IMG/VR virus record: IMGVR_UViG_3300030116_005302
Location: 1 to 53,932 of that record
Reading direction: 5' to 3' (one strand)
DNA from: a virus
DNA: 53,932 nt
Shown: in pieces, positions 1 to 9,800 of the stretch
Layout: each line of letters starts with the position of its first letter
Position numbering within the stretch: the stretch's first letter is position 1
Program-made: the position numbers and the translations under genes
The notes under the pieces: generated by a model
The model's database searches: none
What the model saw: the letters and a program-made list of their open reading frames with translations, nothing else
What the model was told of the DNA's origin: nothing

Positions 1-473
1 TCCAACCTGATTTATTTGCTGCTACAGAAGCTGACGTTAAAGGTACTGGTCTTCAATCTACTTTAGGTAAAAACATTTATAGTATTACTGAAGGTGTTGG
101 GGCTTCTGGGGCTCGACTAGGCATGGATGTGGGCTCATATAAATCTATTCAAGATGCTGCTGCTAAACGAGCTGAGAGAAGAGCTGATATGGCTTTGTTT
201 CAGAATGTTGCTGGAGTGCTTGGTACTGCTACAGGACAAGCAATTAAAAATAAAAGGTCAGGTGGTACCTTAACAAGACCTGGAGTTTATGATGCTACTA
301 CAATGAGTAGAAGGCCAGCTCAAGGTATAGGTGAGCGTTTTGCTGGTGGGGTTTTTGGTTCTGGATACGTTAACCCTCCTTCTAGTTCTTTTTTTGGAAA
401 CTCTAATACTTCTTCTAATTTTGGTTTGAATTCTTCTTTTTTATATACACCTACAAATAAATTAACAAAGTGA
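1..473 (+). CDS. 3' part of a small virion-associated protein (5'-truncated by window edge)
   Basis: The frame is open from base 3, so the upstream part of the gene lies outside the window; an ATG at 123 is only an internal Met. The visible C-terminal ~157 residues are Gly/Ala/Ser-rich with a helical middle (KRAERRADMALFQNVAG) and a low-complexity Ser/Asn/Phe tail. It precedes two other putative internal virion protein genes, and the gene starting at 53664 has matching composition and position, so the two may be halves of one ~245-residue protein in a permuted genome. The direct join is out of frame. Function inferred from position only: a small internal virion or tail-interior protein. Confidence 0.6.
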   Translation, partial: QPDLFAATEADVKGTGLQSTLGKNIYSITEGVGASGARLGMDVGSYKSIQDAAAKRAERRADMALFQNVAGVLGTATGQAIKNKRSGGTLTRPGVYDATTMSRRPAQGIGERFAGGVFGSGYVNPPSSSFFGNSNTSSNFGLNSSFLYTPTNKLTK

Positions 474-481
474 AATAAAAA

Positions 482-1069
482 ATGGCTATTGGCGCTATAT
501 ATGATTTAAGTAATATTATAAATCAATCTAATGTAAATACGGCTAATCCTATAACTGGTATAGGTGACCCCGACACAGATTTATTAAGGCTTTTACAAGA
601 CAGGTACGATCTTTCAAGATCTTATAGTGACTTTAGAGCTGGGGAGATAGGTAAACTAAAAACTTTACCGGAGGATATGATTTCAAAAGCTAGGGAAAGA
701 ATACCTGGCCAGACTCAAAGATCTAAAGAAATGCAAGAACGTATGATGAGTAGATACGGTGGCCAAATGGATGGAGCTACAAGAGGGGATTTTTTAAGAC
801 GGCAAGATCTTGAAATTGCTAGGGGAGCTGTTGGGTCTGTTAATATAGCCGGTAGAATGGGTAGGGAATTACAAACAAAAGGCCTTTCTGATTATATTAA
901 TATAGCGCAAGGCATATCTTCTGATGCTATGGGCACTTTATCGCAAGGGGCAAAAATGGACGCTCGAAGGGATTCTGAGTATAGACAAGCAAAAGCTGCT
1001 AGAAAAGCTTCTATATATAATACTGTAGGCGGGTTTGCTACTACAGCTCTTATGGCTTTTGCTTTTTAA
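482..1069 (+). CDS. putative internal virion protein, 195 aa
   Basis: Not recognised by sequence. It has a largely helical, charged body with Met/Arg-rich stretches (residues ~60-115) and ends in a short hydrophobic segment (TALMAFAF), which could insert in a membrane. It sits 8 bases after the preceding gene and 13 before the 908-residue gene, in the block between head-tail adaptors and the giant protein. Podovirus-type phages keep their ejection proteins there. No clear Shine-Dalgarno site is seen; the leader is A-rich. A role as a small ejection protein is inference from position. Confidence 0.6.
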   Translation: MAIGAIYDLSNIINQSNVNTANPITGIGDPDTDLLRLLQDRYDLSRSYSDFRAGEIGKLKTLPEDMISKARERIPGQTQRSKEMQERMMSRYGGQMDGATRGDFLRRQDLEIARGAVGSVNIAGRMGRELQTKGLSDYINIAQGISSDAMGTLSQGAKMDARRDSEYRQAKAARKASIYNTVGGFATTALMAFAF

Positions 1070-1082
1070 GGAACTATAAATT

Positions 1083-3809
1083 ATGGCTAATGGTTATACA
1101 CGACAAAGTTTTGGTGCGTCCCCAGCTTTAGGTTTTTTAACAGCCGCTCTTAAAGCTGGAACCGGTCCGTCAACAAGAGAAAATTTACAAGTTAAGCAAT
1201 TAGCTGATTATGAATATAAACAGATGCAGAAGAAAGAAGGTATAGAACTGTTTAAAGCTCATGAAGATTTAGGACTTTTTAATGATGATGGTACTGTTAA
1301 TCCAGACAGAGTAAATATGTTGTTAAGTCCTCCAGGCGCAAAAACGTATACACAAACAATAATAGACGATAAAACTGGGGAAGAAAAAGAAGTAACGGTT
1401 CCTCTCGTATCTAAAGACAATGAAGATAAAAAATTATTCCAAAGGCTTCTTAAATATAGATTAAGTAAAATGCCGGGTGCAGGTAAAACTTTAAACGTAG
1501 AATCAGGCGAAGAAGAAGATTTTGAGTTTAACAGGATTCAGGAGTTTACAGCTGCTGATGGGACAAAAAAATATAATCTTTTTGGTAATAAATACGATAA
1601 AAGCGGTAAGTTTTTAGGTATTTTTCCTGTTACGAAACTTAGAACTAATTCAGACTCCGATATAGTAGCAGTATATGATCAATCTCAAATTATAAGTTTG
1701 CTAGAAGATTCTAGAAGACAGGCTATTAATCAAGGTGGCGCTGATACAATAGCCAATAGGGTACGATCCGCAAAATTACTTTACAATAATTATAAAGATC
1801 CAGCTGTAAATATGGTGGGTCCTTTAGAAGAAGCAATTAGAGATCTTCCTAGAGATTCTGAAGCTACAAAAACTATAATGATGGAAACTGTAAAACAAGC
1901 TGCTGCTACAGGAGATGTTGATCACCTTAGGAAAGAAGTGTTAGAAATGGGCATAGACGAAGCTGTGTTTAACGAAGCACTAGCTGACGCTATTAAAAAA
2001 TCAGAAGCAGCTAAAGCTATAGCGGCTAACCAAATAGAAGATACAACTGCAGGTAAAGCTTCTGCAGAAGCAGGTACTGAAAGTGGGCTTCCTGAAAATG
2101 AAATAGATGAAGAAAATACAAAGTTAGCAGAGGCTAGAACTTTACAAGTAAAACAATCCGTAGACTTATTTTTACCTACTAAACAACAAATAAATCCAAG
2201 AGGAAGATTTAAATCAAACGCAAAAAGGTCTTTTAGAACTGTCGTAGACCCTGAAAAAGATATAAGAGTAGTAGGCCCTAAAAGACAAGACGATAAAACT
2301 CCTTTATATAATGACCTAGTTATAAGTAAATTATCGGAAGAGTTTGCAGATAATGTCGATCTTAAAAATGAATTTCGAGCTACATTAGCGCAAGACCAAG
2401 CAAAAGGTTTACCTAGAGGAACTACTTTTGCTAATAAATATAATTTGGAAGAAGAACTAATTAAAGCAGATGGCCCTGATCAAAGATTTTTAGGGGGTGC
2501 AGGGCAATTAAAACGACAAGAGTTTCGAAGGTCTCAAGCTGCAGAAGCAGCTGACGCTGTATCCGATCAATTTCTTGGGGATGACCCTGAAAATATGGCG
2601 GCTAGGGATGCTTATGAAAAAGAAGTACTTCGTAGGCAAATGGCCGGAGAAGAACCTCTTACAGAATCTGAAAGAAGAAGTATGTTAGGCGAAGCTGGGG
2701 CTTTTGGTTTGCCTATGCTAGATAGAGTTGGGGGTGCACCAGAGACCGGAACAGGCCCAAGACGTGTAGCTGCTTTTTCTGCAAATTTTACAGACGATTC
2801 AAGGGGTAATATAGAAGCTTCATATCAACAAGGTATTGAAGCTTTAAAAGTTGATCCCAATAATCCTGAAGTACTTGGAAGAGTTGAAGAGTTTATGAAG
2901 GGTTATCTTGAAAGTGGCATACCTTTAGATAAATTCAAACCCGGTTCTCCAGACGCACGAAGAGTTTCCGCAAATCTACAAGCTAATGATGTTAGAACAG
3001 CTAAAGATTTATCTAGTATGAGTAGACCTGATGTTATAGAGGCAGCAGCTATGTTGTGGGCAAACTTACCTGCAGCTCAAAGAACTCCAGATAATTTAGC
3101 TAAATTTCAAAACTTAGCAGTAACAGGTGATCCAACTAAGTCTGGGGCTGCTATAGCTGTCGATGCAAGAGATGCTAGGATAAGTGCGCAAAATGCTAAT
3201 ACTAATTATATTAAAGCTATAGACGCTATACGAAAAAATACAAGAGAAGCTTTAAAACAAAAGGAACTTAGCGCTGGTGATGTTAAAAATATAGAAAGCT
3301 TGGTAAATGCTTTGTACCCTGTAGATATGGATCTTTCTTCTCCCTTAACAGGAGATAAAGCAGAAAAAGCTAGAAAGGAATTAACAAAAGCCCTTAATAT
3401 AAATTTGCAAGCTCTTAGAAATACTATAGGTTTTCCCGAAGAGCAAAAAAGAGCTATACAAATAAGGCAAAGTATTAATGCAGCTTTACCTAGTTATCTT
3501 GCTTTATTAAATAACGAATTAAAAGGTGCTAAAATTTTTTCACCTACAACATGGTTTAATGACTGGTTTAGTGGAGATGTATCAGCTTCAAGACTTGGTG
3601 GCGTGGAGGGTATAAGAATTATTTCAAATCCTAATGACCCTAGTAAAGTTAGTAAAATTATATTTATGTCTCCTGAAGGAAAAGAATATGCAGGAGAATT
3701 AGACTATAGCATAGTTAGTGAAGAAGTAGCATCTAGAGTTTTAGACCCTTTTATTAGGGCTGTACAAACTTTACAAAATAGTGCAAATCAAGCCCAGGTC
3801 CAAGAATGA
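1083..3809 (+). CDS. large internal virion (ejection-type) protein, 908 aa
   Basis: A long, charged, mostly helical protein with many Glu/Lys/Arg and few Cys, Ala/Gln-rich near residues 240-330 and 690-800, and without obvious catalytic motifs. An AAGGAA element 9 bases before the ATG supports the start. It lies directly upstream of the giant 2813-residue protein; its stop codon is one base before that start, so the two are probably translationally coupled. Size, order and composition fit the middle internal virion protein of podoviruses (analogous in position to T7 gp15), but no homology is asserted. Function inferred. Confidence 0.65.
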   Translation: MANGYTRQSFGASPALGFLTAALKAGTGPSTRENLQVKQLADYEYKQMQKKEGIELFKAHEDLGLFNDDGTVNPDRVNMLLSPPGAKTYTQTIIDDKTGEEKEVTVPLVSKDNEDKKLFQRLLKYRLSKMPGAGKTLNVESGEEEDFEFNRIQEFTAADGTKKYNLFGNKYDKSGKFLGIFPVTKLRTNSDSDIVAVYDQSQIISLLEDSRRQAINQGGADTIANRVRSAKLLYNNYKDPAVNMVGPLEEAIRDLPRDSEATKTIMMETVKQAAATGDVDHLRKEVLEMGIDEAVFNEALADAIKKSEAAKAIAANQIEDTTAGKASAEAGTESGLPENEIDEENTKLAEARTLQVKQSVDLFLPTKQQINPRGRFKSNAKRSFRTVVDPEKDIRVVGPKRQDDKTPLYNDLVISKLSEEFADNVDLKNEFRATLAQDQAKGLPRGTTFANKYNLEEELIKADGPDQRFLGGAGQLKRQEFRRSQAAEAADAVSDQFLGDDPENMAARDAYEKEVLRRQMAGEEPLTESERRSMLGEAGAFGLPMLDRVGGAPETGTGPRRVAAFSANFTDDSRGNIEASYQQGIEALKVDPNNPEVLGRVEEFMKGYLESGIPLDKFKPGSPDARRVSANLQANDVRTAKDLSSMSRPDVIEAAAMLWANLPAAQRTPDNLAKFQNLAVTGDPTKSGAAIAVDARDARISAQNANTNYIKAIDAIRKNTREALKQKELSAGDVKNIESLVNALYPVDMDLSSPLTGDKAEKARKELTKALNINLQALRNTIGFPEEQKRAIQIRQSINAALPSYLALLNNELKGAKIFSPTTWFNDWFSGDVSASRLGGVEGIRIISNPNDPSKVSKIIFMSPEGKEYAGELDYSIVSEEVASRVLDPFIRAVQTLQNSANQAQVQE

Positions 3810-3810
3810 T

Positions 3811-6800
3811 ATGGCAGTATCAGAATCCCCAAGAATGGGAGCACTTTTAGACCAAATAGCTAGAGCAGAAAGCAATAATCAACCAAATGTAATTTACGGG
3901 GGTGCTACTTTTAATGATTATTCAGATCATCCAAGACAATATGTTCCTATTGTATCAGGGCCTAATCAGGGTTTAAAAAGTTCAGGAGCAGGGGCATTTC
4001 AATTTATTGCTCCTACTTGGGATATTTATAAAGAAAAATTAAATTTACCTGATTTTTCTCCTGAAAGCCAAAGAATTGCTGCTGCTGAATTAGCCAGAGA
4101 CGATTATAAAAAAAGAACAGGTAGAGATCTTGATGTAGATTTAGAGTCCGATGATCCTAAAATTCAACAAGATATTTTTAGAAATTTAAATAAAACATGG
4201 ACTAGTATTCCTGGGGGTATAGAAGAACGGCCAGATTCTAATTGGGCTAGTGTTTGGGGGGCTCCCACAATTGGAGCAGGACCACAAATAGCCGCTGTAT
4301 CTCCAAGTGAAGAAAAGCCTTTTGATATTGCTGGTCTTGCCCTTAATTTTGTATTTCCTGAAGCACAAGCTGCTGAACCAGACACTACTCAATCTGTAAC
4401 TCAAGAACCCCCATCAGGTCCTATGACATCAAGAGATATTGATTTTGCAAGTAATGTAGCTGCTGCTACTAGTGTACTTGGCGATCCTATAATGACTCCT
4501 GAACAAGTAACACAAGACTTATATGAAGGTTCTTCTATAGGGTATGATCCTGTGTATACAGACGCTATTGATTCTAGGGGGGAGTTATTTGGTAGAGCAG
4601 TATCCTCTGGTAAAGCTGGGGTATTTTCAAGTTTCGATAGGCTTGGTGCTATTTATAATACTATATTAGGTGATGAAGAAGCTGCAGCTTTAAATCTTGA
4701 ACGAGCAAGAGTACGGGACGAAGAAGCTTCTAAGTTACTAGATGGTACTGCTACTTTTGATCAATTATTAGAAGAGCCTGATCTTGACACATTTCTAGAT
4801 GTATCGGTTAAAACTGTAGGATCAGCAGTTCCTTACGGTATTGAATCTTTAGCTGGTTGGTTTGTAGGGGCAACTTTAGCGACTATGTCTCCTGCAGTTG
4901 TAGCTGCTGGTGGACTTGCAACTGTAGCAGGAAAAGCATCTCTTAAAAAAATATTCGGTGATATTTTAACTAAAAAATTAATTAAAAAAGAAGCTCTTGA
5001 TACTGACAGTAAAGAGCTTATAGAAGGCGTACACACTCGTAGAAAATGGACAGATAGAGCTGAACTAGGAGGCCGTGTAGGAGGTTTTGGGGCTTCTTAT
5101 GCTATAGGTGCTCCAATGGCTCTTGAAGAATTTCAAGAGGCTGGCCAAGAATTAAATATTGATACCGCAATAAAATCAGCAATTTTAGGTGCGCCTATTG
5201 CTTTAATAGATACTTATACAGAAGATTATTTAAGAAAGACTTTATTTAAAGTAGCTAGGGCAAAAGCTGCTACAGCGCCTGGTAATTCACCTTTAAAGAA
5301 TTTTGCAAAAGCAGTAGGTGGTACTACGTTAAAAGGTGGGATAGGGGAAGGTGTTGCAGAAACTTCACAAGAAGCAGTTGTAGCAGCGCAGCGTTTATTA
5401 ATAGATCCCACTTATACTTTGCAGGATACCTATTTAAGATTAGGTGAATCTTTGTTTGGCGGCATAATGGCTGGTAAAGCTTTTGGGGCTGCTGGTGGCT
5501 CTCTTGCTGCTACACCTAAACTAGCCCGTGAAATGTTAAACAGGGTTAGGGAAAAATCTGTATTAGGTAAGATAAATACAGCAGAAACAGGGGTCGATGA
5601 TGAAACTGTATTATCTGGAAGGCCTACAGCAGAACCTAACGCTGATTTGGATCTTCAGTTAGAATTAACCGGCCTAGGAGCTAAAGATGCAACGTGGGTA
5701 TCTAATCGTGAAAACGTAAATAACATAGCACGTAAATACGGTATAGACCTTGACAGTTTAGGATACGACCCTGTAAAAGTTAAAAATACAAATCTTTCTG
5801 TAGCTAGGGTAAATAAAGCAGCTTCTGCGCAACCTGACGCTCAAGACGGCCTTATATTTTCTACAAACGAAAATATTATTAATGGTGTTTTAAAAGGCGG
5901 GGCTACACCTGAATCTTTAAAAGCTGCTCTTGGCTATAGCGCAGTTGCTCCTGCTAATGCAGATACTTCTGTACAAGTTGAAATAAAAGCTGAAGACGGC
6001 TCTTCTAGAGTTATTTTTGCTCAAGCTGTAGATGGTACAGATCCAGAAGCATTAGCTGCTGCACAAGAAGCTGCTGAAAGACAACGAGCTCGTTTACCTG
6101 AACAATATCAAAGAAGTGCTACAGTAGAAACTATTGCTTTAGCTGCTGCATTAACTGGCAGACAAATTGTAGAAACTAAATCTACTGGTGATGATACTTT
6201 AGGTCAAATAGCAGCTTATGAAGAAACAGGTGAAGGTGGAGTTGCATTACCTTTAGACCCTTTAGTACAAACTATAAACGATCTTTCAAAAGAACGAGAT
6301 GCAATATTAGATCAAGTTAGGGTTGATAATGCAGAAACTTACGACATTATTAAAAGAACAGAAAACCGAATTAAAGAGTTAGTAGCAGATAAGGTTCAAA
6401 TACTTAATCAAATACGGGCAGAACGTGATATAGCACAACCTATAGGAATTGAAGGGGTAGACCCGGAAATACGTGAATTTTTAGATAATGTTTTAAGAAA
6501 TAATGTTGCTGCTGGTATTCGTAATGAAGTAGATCTTTATAATAAATTATTTACTGGTGGGCTTAGAAGAGCAACCCAACAAGATGCATTACAGGTAACC
6601 CACCCTGAAGCAGTAGACCAAATACAAACAATTAATAACGATATAGAAAGTTTAGAAAATTCTATAACGGGTTTAGAAAATACTTTATCTTCTGAAATTC
6701 GAAATTCTTTAGATTCTGTTGATGTAAGATTACGAAATACTAAAAATGAATTACAAAGAAAATCACTCGAAACAGCCCGTGAAGAAATGGTCGGAGCTGA

Positions 6801-9800
6801 AGAACGTAGAGCTCCTGGGTTACAACCGTTTGCACCTGTTAATAGATCTAAAATTACAAAACCTGACGAAATAGAAAAATTTGAAACTAACTGGAAAAAA
6901 GCTGAAAGTTTAATTGTTGCTCAAAGCGATCCAGAAAATTATGTTAATCGCAATATTGATATAGATGCATTAATAAATCTTGGGGTTACTAATGTTGATG
7001 CTACTGCTCTTGGTGAGTTAGTACAAGAAACTCCTTCTGACATATCATTAGTAGAACAAACTGCTAATAATAAGTTTGCAAAAGTATCTCAAGCATATAC
7101 AGCTCTTTTAGCATTTCAAAAATATAAAGGAAGAAATAATAGTTTTGCTGAAAGAAATGTAGTTCCTATTGGACCCCAACAAACTTCAAAACAACTGCAG
7201 GATGCAGTAAGAAATACACAAAAAGATTATGAAGCTTATGTTGCTAAAAATAGAGCTGCATTAGCAGAAACTATGCATAGTAATCCTGAAGCAATGCAAG
7301 AAAGAATTACAACAGTATCAGAAGAAATAGCTAACGAATTAGATACTACTATTGTAGAAAACGTAGAGGAACAAGTAGCTACAGATCCGATTATACCTTT
7401 TGATGTCAGACAAAGGATTGCAGAGGATATAAATAACTTTAGGCGTTTTAAACAAACTGCTAGTGATGCTTTAGTAAAAAATTTCATAAGTTCTTTAGAA
7501 GCTAACCAAAGAGCAGGAAACCCTAATTTTATTTATATAAAACTTGAAGAAAATCAATTTAGGATTGTGTCTCAATCTAAAGATGTATTGGTTTCAGAAG
7601 CTATTACTGATCGTGTTAATGCACTAAATACCGATTATAAAGAAGACTCTTACAATACTACAGAATGGACGTATAGACTGGTTGGTGAATTGTTATCTCA
7701 AAGTGCAAGGGATTCTATTTTTGTATTAAAAGGTCCTAAAACAGATCATCAATCGTCTTCAACTAAAGATAAAGGTAAAAAAGCTACTTTAAAACCCGAA
7801 GGTAGTAAGATTACATTAGGTAATGTAATTAAATATGGGAAAGCTATAAATATAGCTACAGATACTGCTTTAGTTGGGGAAGGGATAACTCGTGAACAAT
7901 CAAATCAATTAGCATTAAGCAGGGCTGTAACAGAGTTAAAAAGCCTAGGGTATACTATAGAAGTAAATAATAAAGATATTTTTGATTTTTTAAGTGATAC
8001 AGAAACTCAAATTTATAAAAATAATGTAGGCAGGCTTAGGGTAAAACATGATATTAAAGACGGAGAAAAAGTTACAACTTATGTAAATGTTGCTAACAAT
8101 ATGCCTGTTGTAATGCCTAATGAGATAGTGCCTGGCCATGTAGGGACAAATGGGGAAATATTTTTAGCAAGGCTTGTAATTAGAAATGGGGTGTTACAAG
8201 ATTTTTCTAGGCTATCAGAAGCAAATAAAGAACTTTCTGACATATTAGAAACTGCTACTACATTTGAAACACGGGATGCTAAAGGCCAAGTAACTAATAA
8301 TCCATTTACTTTAGCTGATTACTTTCTTACCAAAGCCCCATTACCTGCTTCTTCTCCTCGTTACACTGTACCGGGAGAAACTCAGTATTTACGGTATAAA
8401 TCTTTTCTTAAACAAATTGAAAATCTTAAAAATGCAGAACCTGAAGTAGCTATTGATATGTCAGAAGAAGGTTTTGTAGGAGCCGCAAATTTAGAAAGAG
8501 ATAATAAAATAAGAACTTTAGAATTTGCTGCTAAAGAGCTTCTTGGAAAAGTTCATTTTATTAAATATAGCCCTGAATTTAAAGAATGGTATTTTGAATC
8601 TCGAAATATGGATTTATACGATTCTAGTGTTGAAGAGTCTATGGACTATACAACTATAAATAAAGCCATTATGGATTACATAGGCGAGGAAGTAGAAAAT
8701 AAACATATAAGAGAGTTAGATCAAGCAATAATAGACCCTACTAGAGATAAACTATATAGCAAACGAACGTATGATGTAGATGGAAATGTTGAATACCATG
8801 ATGTTGAGTTTATTGGCGAAGGAGATTTTGCTGATTTAACACAAGCAGAAATTGTAGAAGGTTTATTTACTAGTAGAAGTTATGACCCTACTTCAAAGCT
8901 TCAATACGATACTCCTGTAAATAAAATTATTAAACAAAATAATAGAAGTTTATATAAAGCTCATAATATAAAAAATAATTGGGGTAGAGGTATTCGTTTA
9001 TTTGGAAAGATTGAAGTCAATAAAAAATATGAAACATTTAAAGATTTTGCGTCAAGGGCATTTAATCTACTTAAACTTAAAACTCCTCAACATGTCATAT
9101 TATTATCAGACTTAATAGACAACAGGGATACGTATAAAGGTTTTTTTAGAGATACTTATGGGCATTTTAATGAAATTGTAAATAGGTATTTAAATCAAAC
9201 TAATGACGCTTTAAAAGATCAGCCTAATAATAAAAGTTTGTTAATATTTAAAGAAATACTTGAAGAAGGCGAAGTTACAGAAGCTATTACTAAAAAATAT
9301 ATAAAAACAAAAGACGCTGAAGTTTATCAAAATGCTGTAGACAGATTTGAAAAATTGGTAGTAGACGAGTCTTTAGGCGAAGTGCAAGCTAATGCCGATG
9401 CTCAAATAGATAGAGTAATAAATGATTTTGTAAGAAATAATGGGAAATGGCCTCTTGGTATGAATGTTCCTTTAGGCGATAGCAACATTATTGTTATGAG
9501 AGATTTTGCTGTAAAAGAAAATGCAGCCGGAGTTTATGTACGGGATAAATCTAAAGATGTATCTTTAGAATTAATGTTACCTGTTTTTGCACATGAACTA
9601 GGTCATACTTTTGTTCGAGAATCAATAGACACACTTTTAGAAGCAAGTACAAAAAATAGTGCAATTTGGAAAAATCTTAATAATTCTTTTGAAGCTAAAA
9701 AAGCAGAACTTGAAAAAAATGGCGCTACAGAACATCAATATTTTAATGGCGAAACAGGTCTTAATGAATATATAGCTGACCAAGTTGGTAGTTGGCTAAT

